Source: CBDESM01 sp965242485
Lineage (GTDB): Bacteria > Chloroflexota > Dehalococcoidia > Bin125
Reading direction: 5' to 3'
NCBI GenBank assembly: GCA_965242485.1
Contig: CBDESM010000003.1
Span: 434,001-498,000 of the forward strand
DNA: 64,000 nt
Shown here: in pieces, positions 53,648 to 62,506 of the stretch
How the letters are laid out: each line of letters starts with the position of its first letter
How positions within the stretch are numbered: the stretch's first letter is position 1
Translations under genes and position numbers: made by a program
Notes under the pieces: model-generated
The model's database searches: none
Told to the model about the DNA's origin: nothing
What the model saw: the letters and a program-made list of their open reading frames with translations, nothing else

Positions 53648-55536
53648 CAGGCGCCCCTTCCCGCCGCCGCGACCGGCTCCCCGGCCGCCTCTCCCGCCGA
53701 CTCCTCTTGGTCCCGCAGCTCCAGCTCGTAGATCTCGCGGTACAGCCCGCCCTCCGCCAGCAGCTCCTCATGCCGCCCCCGCTGCACGATCCGCCCCTGA
53801 TCCAGCACCAGTATCTGATCCGCCTCCCGCACCGAACGCAGCCGGTGCGCGATCACGAACGTCGTCCGACCCCGCATCAGCGCCGCCATCGCCTGCTGGA
53901 TCTCGTACTCCGTCGCCGCATCCACGCTCGACGTCGAATCATCGAAGATCAGCACCCGCGGATCCATCAGCAGCGCCCGCGCGATCGCGATCCGCTGCTT
54001 CTGCCCGCCAGAAAAGTTCGCCCCCCGCTCCCCCACCCACGTCTCGTAGCCCTGCGGCAGCCGCTCGATGAAATTGTGGATCCGCGCCAGCTTCGCCGCC
54101 GCCTCGATCTCCTCATTCGTCGCATCCGGACGCCCGTACGCGATGTTCTCCCGCAGCGTCGCCGCGAACAGGAACACCTCCTGCTGCACGATCGCCACCT
54201 GCCTCCGCAGCGCCTCCAGCGGCCAGTCCCGCACGTCCCGCTCGTCGAACCTCACTGCCCCGTGGCTCGCGTCGTAGAACCGCGGAATCAGGTTCACCAC
54301 CGTCGATTTGCCCGATCCTGTCCGCCCCAGCAGCGCCACCAGCTCGCCCGGTTTCGCCTCGATGTCGATCCCCGCCAGCACCGGCGAGCGCTGATCGTAC
54401 GCGAACGACACCCCCTCGAACCGCACCTCGCCCCGCGGCTCCGCCACCGCTTCCGCACCCGGGCGCTCCTGCACGTCCGATTCCTGATCCAAGATTTCGA
54501 AGATGCGCATCCCCGCCGTCGCCGCCCGCGGCACCATCATCACCATCCAGCCCAAGCCCCGGATCGGCATCTGCAGAAAAGTCAGGAACACCAGGAACAT
54601 CGCCAGCGCCCCCGCGTCCAGATTCCCCGCGATCACCTCCCGCCCGCCGTACCAGACCACCGCCACCATCGCCAGCGTCCCCAGCGCCGTCATCATCGGC
54701 TGGTTGAACGACTGGATCATCGACGCGTCGTGCGAGCGCCGCTGCAGCCACGCCGCCGACCCGCCGAATTTCCTGCCTTCGTGCTCCGCCCGCCCGAACG
54801 CCTTCACCACGCGAATCCCCGACAAGGCCTCCTGCAACACCGTCCCCAGCTGCGCCTGCGACTCCTGCACGTCCGTCCAAATCGGCCGCAGCCGCCCCGA
54901 CACGATCGCCGAACGCACCGCCACTATCACCAGGAACGCCCACACGATCAGCGTCAGTTCGATGTTCGTGATCCCCATCAAAATCAACGTCACGATCGCC
55001 AGCAGCACGGTCGACGTCAGCTGCACCGCGCCGAAATTGATGAACATCCGCAGCACTTCCACGTCCGCCGTCGCCCGCACCATGATCTGCCCGGTCTCCG
55101 ACGAGTCGTGGTAGCGGAACGACAGCGTCTGCAAGCGCTGGTAGATGTCGTTGCGCAGGTCGTACGCCACCGTCTGCCCGATCCACTCGGCCAAGTACCG
55201 CTGCAGGAACAGCGCCAAGCCCCGCAGCAGCGCCGTCGCGATCAGCGCCGCCGCCGCGATCGCCACCAGCCCCGGCGCGACGTCGACCAGCGTCACCGTC
55301 TCCAGCGTCTCGGGGTCCTCGATGATCTGCGTCCCCAGCGCGCTGTTCACCGCCCACCGCAGCAGCGTCGGCGTCGCCACCATGAACGCGACCGCCGAGC
55401 CGATCGCGACCGCGACCAGGAACAGCCCCCGCCGGTAGGGCCCCGCGAAGCGCAGCACCCGCAGCACCACCTGCACCGAGGCCGGCAGCCTCGGCCCCCT
55501 GCGCGGAGCGGACGCGATCTCGGGAGACGCGGTCAT
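53647..55536 (-). CDS. ABC exporter half-transporter B (degenerate Walker B)
   Basis: 629 residues from ATG 55536; a TTG 24 codons upstream is a poorer start. Same architecture as half A. Walker A GRTGSGKST (about 405), signature FSGGQKQR (about 508), but Walker B ends FDDSTSS, with Asp in place of the catalytic Glu. With LSIGQ in the partner this is the pattern of asymmetric exporters such as TM287/288 and BmrCD, in which one of the two ATP sites barely hydrolyses. First gene of the operon. Confidence 0.93.
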   Translation of the reverse strand: MTASPEIASAPRRGPRLPASVQVVLRVLRFAGPYRRGLFLVAVAIGSAVAFMVATPTLLRWAVNSALGTQIIEDPETLETVTLVDVAPGLVAIAAAALIATALLRGLALFLQRYLAEWIGQTVAYDLRNDIYQRLQTLSFRYHDSSETGQIMVRATADVEVLRMFINFGAVQLTSTVLLAIVTLILMGITNIELTLIVWAFLVIVAVRSAIVSGRLRPIWTDVQESQAQLGTVLQEALSGIRVVKAFGRAEHEGRKFGGSAAWLQRRSHDASMIQSFNQPMMTALGTLAMVAVVWYGGREVIAGNLDAGALAMFLVFLTFLQMPIRGLGWMVMMVPRAATAGMRIFEILDQESDVQERPGAEAVAEPRGEVRFEGVSFAYDQRSPVLAGIDIEAKPGELVALLGRTGSGKSTVVNLIPRFYDASHGAVRFDERDVRDWPLEALRRQVAIVQQEVFLFAATLRENIAYGRPDATNEEIEAAAKLARIHNFIERLPQGYETWVGERGANFSGGQKQRIAIARALLMDPRVLIFDDSTSSVDAATEYEIQQAMAALMRGRTTFVIAHRLRSVREADQILVLDQGRIVQRGRHEELLAEGGLYREIYELELRDQEESAGEAAGEPVAAAGRGA

Positions 55537-55633
55537 CGTCGGCGCCGGGCCGGCGCGCTCGCGGCTTCCCGGCCCGGATTCTGTGAAACGATCATCTGCA
55601 CTGCCCAAGATAGCAGTCTACGATCACCCGCCC

Positions 55634-56311
55634 ATGCCCCCGCCCGAGTCTCCCCCTGAACCTCCATCCGAACCACCGTCCCCGTCCGGGCTCCTGCTCC
55701 GCCCGATGCGCGACGAAGACCTTCCCGCCGCCGCCGACCTCCAAGCCCGCGCCTTCGAATTCGGCGCTTGGAGCCGCGCCGCCCTCGCCCGCGACTTCGC
55801 CGATCACCGCCTCTCCCGCTATTTCGTCCTGGCCGGGCCAGACGCCGGGCAAAGCGGCATCGAACAAGGTGGCGCGACCCCCGGCCTGATCGGCATGTTC
55901 GGCTGCTGGCGCATGCCCTCGGAGCTCCACCTCGTCACCATCTGCGTCGACCCCGCCAGCCGCCGCCGCGGCCTCGGCAGCCTGCTCGTCCGCCTCGTCC
56001 TCGCCCTCGCCGGACGCGAAGGCGCAGCCACCGTCCACCTCGAAGCCCGCTCCCGCAACGCCCCCGCGCGCGCCCTCTACCGCAGCCTCGGCTTCTCCGA
56101 AGACGGCATCCGCGAGCGCCTCTACCTCAACCCGCCCGACGACGGCGTCCTGATCAGCCGCGCCGTCGGCGACGGCCCGCTCCGCGCCGCCCCCCTCCCG
56201 CTCCGAATCGACTGGGGCGGCGAAATCGAGCATTGGCCCGCGGACTCCTCCGTATACTGCACCGCCCGACCCCGAATCGCGGCTCCCTCGCCGCCTGCGG
56301 AGGCCACATGA
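55634..56311 (+). CDS. GNAT acetyltransferase, RimI-like
   Basis: 225 residues from ATG 55634. Pro-rich N-terminal stretch, then a single GNAT domain: LRPMRDEDLPAAADLQARAF, VTICVDPASRRRGLGSLLVRLVL (acetyl-CoA loop RRRGLG) and ARSRNAPARALYRSLGF, the order typical of RimI ribosomal-protein acetyltransferases. The C-terminal 40 residues are extra. Divergent from the ABC exporter. tsaB and tsaD, common companions of rimI, are not present, so I leave the symbol blank. Confidence 0.85.
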   Translation: MPPPESPPEPPSEPPSPSGLLLRPMRDEDLPAAADLQARAFEFGAWSRAALARDFADHRLSRYFVLAGPDAGQSGIEQGGATPGLIGMFGCWRMPSELHLVTICVDPASRRRGLGSLLVRLVLALAGREGAATVHLEARSRNAPARALYRSLGFSEDGIRERLYLNPPDDGVLISRAVGDGPLRAAPLPLRIDWGGEIEHWPADSSVYCTARPRIAAPSPPAEAT

Positions 56312-56592
56312 GCGAACCGTCCGTCGCCGGCGCGATCGAATCCGCGCTCGAACGCGCCCGCGCCATCCGCGCTACCGGCCCCACCACCGACGAATTCATG
56401 CGCTGGCGCGACGAAGTCGACGAGATCCTGCTCGCCGCCCTCGGCGACGGCCACGAAGCCCTCGCCGCCTACCGTGATGCCATCGGCGAACCCGGCCGCC
56501 TCGACGCCGAAGGCCTCCAGATCCACGGCCCCTACGGCATGGCCCCGCGCCTCGTCCGCGCCGAGGCCGTCCTCCGCGATCTCGCCCTCTGA
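56308..56592 (+). CDS. small protein of unknown function
   Basis: 94 residues, mainly helical and acidic (IESALERARAIRATGPTTDEFMRWRDEVDEILLAAL). Starts with an ATGA overlap on the acetyltransferase gene, preceded by GCGGAGGCC, which strongly supports translation. No motif recognised. Converges on the cytidylate-kinase-like gene six bases away. Confidence 0.7.
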   Translation: MSEPSVAGAIESALERARAIRATGPTTDEFMRWRDEVDEILLAALGDGHEALAAYRDAIGEPGRLDAEGLQIHGPYGMAPRLVRAEAVLRDLAL

Positions 56593-56598
56593 CCCGCC

Positions 56599-57297
56599 TC
56601 AGCCCCCGCCCGCCTTCTTCTTCGCCACTTCCTCCACCAGCGCGCAGGCCTCGCGGTACGAAATGTGCGTCGTGTTGATCACCAAGTCGTACAGCACCGG
56701 CGACCACACGTCCACGTCCCAGAATTTGCGGTGGAACTCCGCCCGCCCCTTGTTGAAATCCTCGATCCGCTTCTCCGCCGCCGCCTCGTCCAGCGACTCC
56801 CACTCCTGCACCCGCTGCAGCGCCACCTCGCGCGTCGCCACCAGCTGCACGTGCGTCACCGCCGGCTGATCGGCCAGGATCATCTGCGCTCCCCGCCCCA
56901 GGATCACCACGTTGTCCCGCGCCGCCACCTGCGCGATCACCTCGCTCGTCGTCGCCACGATCGCCTTGTCGTCCATCACCCCGCTGCCCCCGTCCGACAG
57001 CTCCTGATAGCTCTGCGACAGCATCAGCTCCAAGTTCCCCGCGCCCATCATCGGGTCGATCGCCCCGCCCGCCGCCGAACGTTCCAGCCCCCGCTGCAGG
57101 AAATTCGCGATCCGATCCTTCAGCGAATCCGTCCGCTCGTCCTTCGACGCCACCTCCGTCACCGTCCGCCCCAGCTGCCGCGACGCGTCGACCAGCACCG
57201 ACTGATCGATGAACTCCAGCCCCATCTGCCGGCACAAGCGCCGCGCCACGTCGCGCGCCCCGCCGCCGTACTGGCTCGAAACAGTGATCACCGGCAT
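56599..57297 (-). CDS. cytidylate kinase-like protein
   Basis: 232 residues. Starts MPVITVSSQYGGGARDVARRLC, where the P-loop region of cytidylate kinase is replaced by SSQYGGGARDVA, as in the Cytidylate_kin2 family; VVILGRGAQMILAD and ATREVALQRVQEW further on match the family. These proteins are found beside true Cmk and their substrate is uncertain. A TAGGAT element (minus, 57341-57336) is a possible -10 of its promoter. Confidence 0.85.
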   Translation of the reverse strand: MPVITVSSQYGGGARDVARRLCRQMGLEFIDQSVLVDASRQLGRTVTEVASKDERTDSLKDRIANFLQRGLERSAAGGAIDPMMGAGNLELMLSQSYQELSDGGSGVMDDKAIVATTSEVIAQVAARDNVVILGRGAQMILADQPAVTHVQLVATREVALQRVQEWESLDEAAAEKRIEDFNKGRAEFHRKFWDVDVWSPVLYDLVINTTHISYREACALVEEVAKKKAGGG

Positions 57298-57379
57298 CGG
57301 CAGCTCCGTTCCCCCGCGGGATTCGCGCTGAGGCTATCCTAGCCCGCCGCCCCGTGCAGGCAGGTCCGTGCAGGCGCCC

Positions 57380-57961
57380 TCATTCGATCAGCATCCCGCC
57401 CAGCGGCAGCGACCTCCGCAGCGTCCAGGCCCGCTCCGGATCCCCGCCGTCGTTCGCCCCCTCCGCCGGCAGCGCCTCCTCGTCGAAGATGCCCGCGTGC
57501 GTGATCACCAGGAAATAGCGCTGCTCCGCCAGCGCCGACGCCGCTTCCGCCGCCTCCCGCTCGCGCCGGAACCGCCCCAGCGTCAGCGCCGTCCGCTCGA
57601 TCGGCGAGCGCGGCCGCTCGATCTCCGTCGGCGCCTGCTCCGGGAATAAATCCCGGTACAGCATCCCCGCCAGCCGCCGCGCCTCATCCCCGCCCTGCGA
57701 CGCCGTCACCTGCAGCAAATGCTCGTCCCCGTCGAACCACGCCCCCGGCGCCGCCAGCTCCAGCATGAACGGCTGGAACAGCCCCAGCACCACCTCCAGC
57801 ATCTGCTCCAGCTCCCCCAGCCCGTAGCCCGCGTCCACCGGCCCCGTCAGCGGCACATGCGGCGGCGTCCGTTCCACCGTCCCGCGGTCGTACAGCGCCC
57901 GCACCAGATCGATCTGATCCCGCGCCGCCTCGTCCGGCACCAGCGCCAGCATCCGCCTCAT
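57380..57961 (-). CDS. 2H phosphoesterase-like protein, second motif degenerate
   Basis: 193 residues. The layout resembles LigT / 2'-5' RNA ligase-like proteins: PPHVPLTGPV (about residue 35) is a plausible first HxTL/HxPL motif, and IERTALTLGRF (about 130) sits where the second would be, but with Ala instead of His. If this reading is right the protein is probably not an ordinary phosphodiesterase. It overlaps the large secreted protein by four bases. The family call is tentative; it may be a lineage-specific protein. Confidence 0.6.
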   Translation of the reverse strand: MRRMLALVPDEAARDQIDLVRALYDRGTVERTPPHVPLTGPVDAGYGLGELEQMLEVVLGLFQPFMLELAAPGAWFDGDEHLLQVTASQGGDEARRLAGMLYRDLFPEQAPTEIERPRSPIERTALTLGRFRREREAAEAASALAEQRYFLVITHAGIFDEEALPAEGANDGGDPERAWTLRRSLPLGGMLIE

Positions 57962-60900
57962 TGTCCCGCCCCCGAGATCCAGAGCACGTCCCCGGGCGCG
58001 ATCAGCAGCTCCCTCGAACCCGGCGTCCCGGCCCGGTACGGCAGCCATTGCCATCCGTTCCACAGCCACAGCGCCGCCTCCTCCGGCAGATCCGCCAGCA
58101 GCTCCGACGCAGCGATCGGCCGCCCCTGCCAGCCCGCGAACCCGCCCGACGCCGCATCCCCCCGCATCGCCAGCAGCTCCGCCGGCCGCCGCTCTTCCTC
58201 CTCGCGCCGCGTATCGATGATCGCCGAGGCCGTCGCATCGGGCTCCGCCCCCCCGCCCCAGGCCTGCAGCCGCAGGATCGACAGGCCCTCCCAAGTAGCC
58301 ACGAACGACGCCGTCGCCTTCCCGTTCTTCGTCCGCGCGATCCCGTCCGCCGGCGACGACGCCTGCAAGCTCCCCGCCTCGCCCGGCGTCGGCCCCTCCG
58401 CCGTGATCCGCACCTCGGTCCCGTCCGCGACCGGCTGCCCATCCGCGTCCAGCACCGTGATCTCCACCTCCAGCACCCCCCCGATCTCCGGAATCTCCCC
58501 CGCCTCCGCCGAGATCGACGCGGCCTTCCCCGACACCCCGAACGACGCCTCCGCCGTCACTCCGTCGCCCGCCCGCGCCGTGAACGAATACAGCCCCGTC
58601 GCCAGCGGCCGCTCCGCCGGCGCCTCCACGTCCAGCACGAACCGGCAGCGGCTCCGGTTCTCTCCCGCCCCCGGCACGAGGCAATCCACCGTCTCGATGA
58701 TCCCCTCCCCCGCCAGTTTCCCGTCCGGACCCCGGATCTCCATCCTCACCGTCTCCGGCAGCGCCGTCGTCCGCCCCATCGAGTCGAGCGCCTCCGCCGC
58801 CAGCTCGATCACGTCCCGATCATCCCGTTCCTCGCCCTCGTCCGGCGTCCCGATCCGGTGCACCCGCGGCACCCCGGACGCCAGCGACAGCTTCGCCGCA
58901 TCACCCGTGAATTCGATCGTCAGCGGATCCGGATTCAACGGCAGCGCCCAGCTCGACGGCGCGACCGTCGCCGTCACCGACGCAGCCCCCTCCTCGTCCG
59001 GCGCCGCGAACCGGATCGGAATCTTCCCCGGCAGCCCCGGATCCGCCTTCGCCGCCGCCGTGATGCTCCCGAACGGGCTGATGCTGCACACCGTCGACGC
59101 GCTCCCCCGCTCCGTCGCGCCGCTGCAGTACGGCCCGTACAGCCCGCCTTCCGCCGCCGTCACCGTGATCGACGAAATCGCGCCGATCCGCGCCGCGAAT
59201 CCGCTCTCGCTCAGCACTCCAAGCTCCAGCGCCGCCGTGCTCCCCGTCCGAATCGGACCCGACTCGTCGTTCGCGCGGCGCAGCTGCGCCGAGGAAACCT
59301 GCTCGACCGTCCCCGTCCGCAGCGTCGCCGTCGTGAAGTACTCCGGCTCGCCCTGGTGCCAGCGCCGGTGCAGCCCGCGGTGGTACCAATCGTCCAGCAG
59401 GATGCGCCGCCCCTGCAGCCCCTGCAGGCTCGCCGTCAGCTGTACCTCCTCCCCCGCCCCGAAGTCCACCGTCAGCTCCGGATGCCGCCTCGGATCCGCC
59501 GCCGTCCCCCGCCCCGTCCCGTAGGCGCAGAAGTACGCCGTCAGCCCCGCTCCGCTCTCCTCCTCGTCCTCCCGGCACTTGAAGTCGCCCCCCGCCGCCG
59601 TCAGCCGGCGGCCCGAAGCCGGCGGCGCCCACTGCGCTCCCGGGCCCAGCGCGAACCAGGACCCGTCCGGATCCAGCACGCTCTCGTTCACTAGGTCGCA
59701 GAAATGCGTCTCGTGCTCCTCGTCGCACTCCACCGACAGATCCGTCCCCAGCACCGGGTCGTCCGCCGGCGACCCGCTCGTCGCGAACGCGAAGCCGATG
59801 TGCACCTCCGTCGTCTGGCCCGGCTCCAGGATCCCATCCGCGTCCTGCGGCGTCCGCACCTCGAACCGCAGCGCCGACGTATTGCGGTACGGATGCACGT
59901 GCTCCTTCCCGTGCCCGACCCCCTGCGCGTCGCTCACCGTCGCCGAGATGATCGCCGGCCCCGGCTCGTCGAACGGCGCGAAGTAGTACAGCTTCGCCCG
60001 CAGGGGCACACGGTGCTCGTTCGACCCCGCCCCCGTCGGAATCGCTAGTTGATCCGGCTCCCGATTCGAGTCGTACCCCCGCTTCATCTCCTCCCGCGTG
60101 AACGAAAGCGAACAGCCCGTACTCGACGGCTCGCACCTGCGCCCCCACATCCTGAACGTGCCCCGGTCCGCGTTCACCGTCAGCGCCGTCCCCGTCGCCG
60201 CCAGCTCTTTGAACAGCGCCGGCCCCGCGTACGTCGTCTCGATGTCGTAGCCGAACAGCAGCCAATCGAAGTGCCGCGGACTCCCGATCAGCAGATCCAC
60301 CTCGTTGCCGATCTCGTCCGTGATCGCGTAGATCGTCGGCCGGCTCGGCGCCGTCGCCCCCTCGATCGTGATCGATGCCGTCTCCGGCGTCTCCGTCACC
60401 ACCCCGTCCTCCGGCACTGGCTGCCGGTACAGCTTCGCCGTGATCTCGTGGTCCGTCGGCGTATCCGTCGGCAGCACCGCGAACGCCACCGCCAAATGCC
60501 CCACGCTGTCGTCGTGCGCGAACGCGAAGCTGTACGACCCCAGCGCGTACGAATCGAACCAATCCTCGCTCATCAGCGTGCACTCCCCGCCCGCCGCCAG
60601 CGTCCCGTGCGGATGGCACCCCCTCAGCGGACGCGCGTGCAGGATCACCGCCGGCCCGTCCCACTCGAACAGGATCCGGTCGAAATCCAGGAACCGCCGC
60701 TGGTGATCTCGACGCTCCGTATGCCCGATCACCGCATGGTCGATCCCGTTCTCGCCCGAAGGCCCGTTCGTGATCGTCAGCCCGATGTTGACGATCTCCC
60801 CGTCCGTCACCGGCGGATCGCATTCCCCCATGTCCTCCGCCGCCATCTCCGCGCTCGTGCACGGCAGGTAGTGATGCTGCTCATCCGTCTTGTAGAAGAA

Positions 60901-61656
60901 CAGCTCCGGCTGCACCCCGCGGTCCGGCTGCAGGTGGATCCGGTGCTTCGACCCCGCGATCGCCGTATCCCGCGCCGACCAAACCACCGCATCGACTTCC
61001 ACGTTGCGCGACTCCGCCGCCCCGGTCGTCAGCACCAGTCGCAGCGGCATCGCCGCATCCCCGTCGGCCGAAGCCCCCTGCGCCGTCTTCCAATCCGCCT
61101 TGCTGATCACGCAGACGCTGCCCGGAATCGCCGCGCCGCCCGCGGTCTCGCAGAACGTCCCCGTCTTCGGCCCGATCCCCTCCGACGCGCCGAACACGAC
61201 CTTGAACTCCCCGTCCGCATCGGGCAGGTAGGCCGTCACCTGCACATGGCTCCAGTCGTCCTCGAAGGTGATCCTCCCGCACTCCGCGTCCGCATCGTCC
61301 TCATCCGCCCACCACGGGCAGCGCGCGCCCCGGTGCCGCTCCACCGGCGTCCGGTACCTCTGGCTGTAGTCGTACTCCCGCCGGATCGCCAGCTCGAATT
61401 CCAGCGCGTTCGCCCCCGCCTCGTAAAAATGCGGATGCAGGAACGGCCGCCCCTCCTCCTCCGACCCGTCCGGCCGCGGCACCGACAAGTACGCCCCGAA
61501 CGGCGTCGGCGGCTCCGCCGGCTCGGCTGGCCCGATTGGTCCGGTCGGTCCGAAGATCAGCTGCGCCCGCGCCGGCGCCTCGATCAGCACCGCGCCGATC
61601 GCCGCAGCCGCCAAGACCGCCAGCCAGAACAGGGAACGCACCATCGGAACGCGCAT
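57958..61656 (-). CDS. large secreted protein with Ig-like domain and Trp-rich C-terminal motif
   Basis: 1232 residues from ATG 61656. Signal peptide (hydrophobic core 9-25, cleavage after APARA near 31), then a short collagen-like GPTGPIGPAEP run. The long middle is rich in beta-strand patterns and cysteines and I cannot assign it. Around 1060-1165 is a Big_1/invasin-like Ig domain (ITVLDADGQPVADGTEVRI, KNGKATASFVATWEG). The end has LWLWNGWQWLPYRAG and LIAPGDVLWISG, a Trp-rich terminal motif. No anchor helix. Likely an exported, surface-exposed protein. It is in an operon with the 2H-like gene downstream. Confidence 0.82.
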   Translation of the reverse strand: MRVPMVRSLFWLAVLAAAAIGAVLIEAPARAQLIFGPTGPIGPAEPAEPPTPFGAYLSVPRPDGSEEEGRPFLHPHFYEAGANALEFELAIRREYDYSQRYRTPVERHRGARCPWWADEDDADAECGRITFEDDWSHVQVTAYLPDADGEFKVVFGASEGIGPKTGTFCETAGGAAIPGSVCVISKADWKTAQGASADGDAAMPLRLVLTTGAAESRNVEVDAVVWSARDTAIAGSKHRIHLQPDRGVQPELFFYKTDEQHHYLPCTSAEMAAEDMGECDPPVTDGEIVNIGLTITNGPSGENGIDHAVIGHTERRDHQRRFLDFDRILFEWDGPAVILHARPLRGCHPHGTLAAGGECTLMSEDWFDSYALGSYSFAFAHDDSVGHLAVAFAVLPTDTPTDHEITAKLYRQPVPEDGVVTETPETASITIEGATAPSRPTIYAITDEIGNEVDLLIGSPRHFDWLLFGYDIETTYAGPALFKELAATGTALTVNADRGTFRMWGRRCEPSSTGCSLSFTREEMKRGYDSNREPDQLAIPTGAGSNEHRVPLRAKLYYFAPFDEPGPAIISATVSDAQGVGHGKEHVHPYRNTSALRFEVRTPQDADGILEPGQTTEVHIGFAFATSGSPADDPVLGTDLSVECDEEHETHFCDLVNESVLDPDGSWFALGPGAQWAPPASGRRLTAAGGDFKCREDEEESGAGLTAYFCAYGTGRGTAADPRRHPELTVDFGAGEEVQLTASLQGLQGRRILLDDWYHRGLHRRWHQGEPEYFTTATLRTGTVEQVSSAQLRRANDESGPIRTGSTAALELGVLSESGFAARIGAISSITVTAAEGGLYGPYCSGATERGSASTVCSISPFGSITAAAKADPGLPGKIPIRFAAPDEEGAASVTATVAPSSWALPLNPDPLTIEFTGDAAKLSLASGVPRVHRIGTPDEGEERDDRDVIELAAEALDSMGRTTALPETVRMEIRGPDGKLAGEGIIETVDCLVPGAGENRSRCRFVLDVEAPAERPLATGLYSFTARAGDGVTAEASFGVSGKAASISAEAGEIPEIGGVLEVEITVLDADGQPVADGTEVRITAEGPTPGEAGSLQASSPADGIARTKNGKATASFVATWEGLSILRLQAWGGGAEPDATASAIIDTRREEEERRPAELLAMRGDAASGGFAGWQGRPIAASELLADLPEEAALWLWNGWQWLPYRAGTPGSRELLIAPGDVLWISGAGQ

Positions 61657-61715
61657 TATGCAGGACGCCGCCGCACGCTCCACACTCTAAACATGCCCCC
61701 GCCAATTCCCGAAAC

Positions 61716-61751
61716 GCGATGGAGCCCCCGCCGAAGCAGGGGCTCCATCGC
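61716..61751 (-). terminator. hsp20 terminator hairpin, 13-bp stem
   Basis: GCGATGGAGCCCC (61716-61728) pairs perfectly with GGGGCTCCATCGC (61739-61751) around a 10-base loop, 57 bases after the hsp20 stop and before the next minus-strand gene. On the minus strand it is followed by CGTTTC, a short T-run. Confidence 0.65.
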
Positions 61752-61807
61752 TCGCCGAGCGCATGACGCGCCGCCGCCCGCGGGCGCGGCCGGCGGCTCC
61801 GGCCGGC

Positions 61808-62344
61808 CTACGAGTCCGAGCCGACCGAGATCGGGATCCGCTTCGGCTGCGCCTCCGGCCGGCACGAGAGCGTCAGCTCCAGCACCCCGTTCGCCAGGCT
61901 CGCCGTCGCCGACTCCGGGTCGTACTCGTTCCCGATCCGGAAGCTCCGCTCCAGCGCCGTGCGGCGGATCTCCCGCCGCGTGTAGCGCCGCTCCGCGCCC
62001 GCCTCCGCGCCGGTCCCGGACTCCCCGTCCGAGTCGTCCGCGCCGTTGCCGGCCTCCGACTTGTGCTCCGCGCTCACGGTCAGCAGCCCGTCCTCGATCG
62101 TCACGCCGATCTCGTCCTCGCTGAAGCCCGGCAGCGAGAACTCCAGCCCGATCCCGGCCTCCGTCTCGAACAGGTTCACCGGGATGCCGCCGCCGGAGCC
62201 CGACCGCGCCGGATTCGGCGCCCAGCCCTGCGGGGCGAACAGGTTCACCGGCCGCCAGCCGGGGCTCCGGCCGAAGGCCGCGTCCGCGATCGCGCTCAGC
62301 TCCGCGAACGGGTCGCGCCGGGTGATGTGGGTCGTGCGGGTCAT
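61808..62344 (-). CDS. small heat-shock protein Hsp20
   Basis: 178 residues from ATG 62344, chosen for the GGAGGAG ribosome site six bases upstream. Alpha-crystallin domain from about residue 58: IPVNLFETEAGIGLEFSLPGFSEDEIGVTIEDGLLTV split by a charged Glu/Asp/Gly insert (about 100-125), then YTRREIRRTALERSFRI, ASLANGVLELTL and C-terminal IPI anchor (KRIPISVG). ATP-independent holdase that prevents aggregation. Divergent from the J-protein/hspR/clpB genes. Confidence 0.93.
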   Translation of the reverse strand: MTRTTHITRRDPFAELSAIADAAFGRSPGWRPVNLFAPQGWAPNPARSGSGGGIPVNLFETEAGIGLEFSLPGFSEDEIGVTIEDGLLTVSAEHKSEAGNGADDSDGESGTGAEAGAERRYTRREIRRTALERSFRIGNEYDPESATASLANGVLELTLSCRPEAQPKRIPISVGSDS

Positions 62345-62399
62345 CTTTGCTCCTCCCGCCACCGGTCTTGCGGTCGTGGTCTCCAGCGGCGTTGACCGA

Positions 62400-62429
62400 A
62401 ATGTAGATCGAGTTCGAGAGATTTGTCAA
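62400..62429 (-). promoter_or_regulatory. hsp20 promoter
   Basis: On the minus strand a perfect TTGACA (62429-62424), 18-base spacer and TACATT (62405-62400). The start would fall near 62393, giving a leader of about 49 bases. This is the most consensus-like promoter of the window. Confidence 0.6.
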
Positions 62430-62433
62430 GAAA

Positions 62434-62494
62434 TCTGAGTGTCTATCACGCAACTAATCTCCTGCAAAGAAAATCTGATATCCTGTCGCTCAAG
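62434..62494. promoter_or_regulatory. two HAIR-like HspR operator elements
   Basis: Compared with the HspR box CTTGAGT-N7-ACTCAAG, 62434-62454 reads TCTGAGT-N7-ACGCAAC (10 of 14 matches) and 62474-62494 reads TCTGATA-N7-GCTCAAG (9 of 14). Both are preceded by AAA and are exactly 40 bases apart in direct orientation, about four helix turns. They lie between hsp20 and the J-protein gene, with hspR encoded two genes on, which fits autoregulation by HspR. The individual matches are imperfect. Confidence 0.45.
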
Positions 62495-62506
62495 GATTCC
62501 ACCGGT

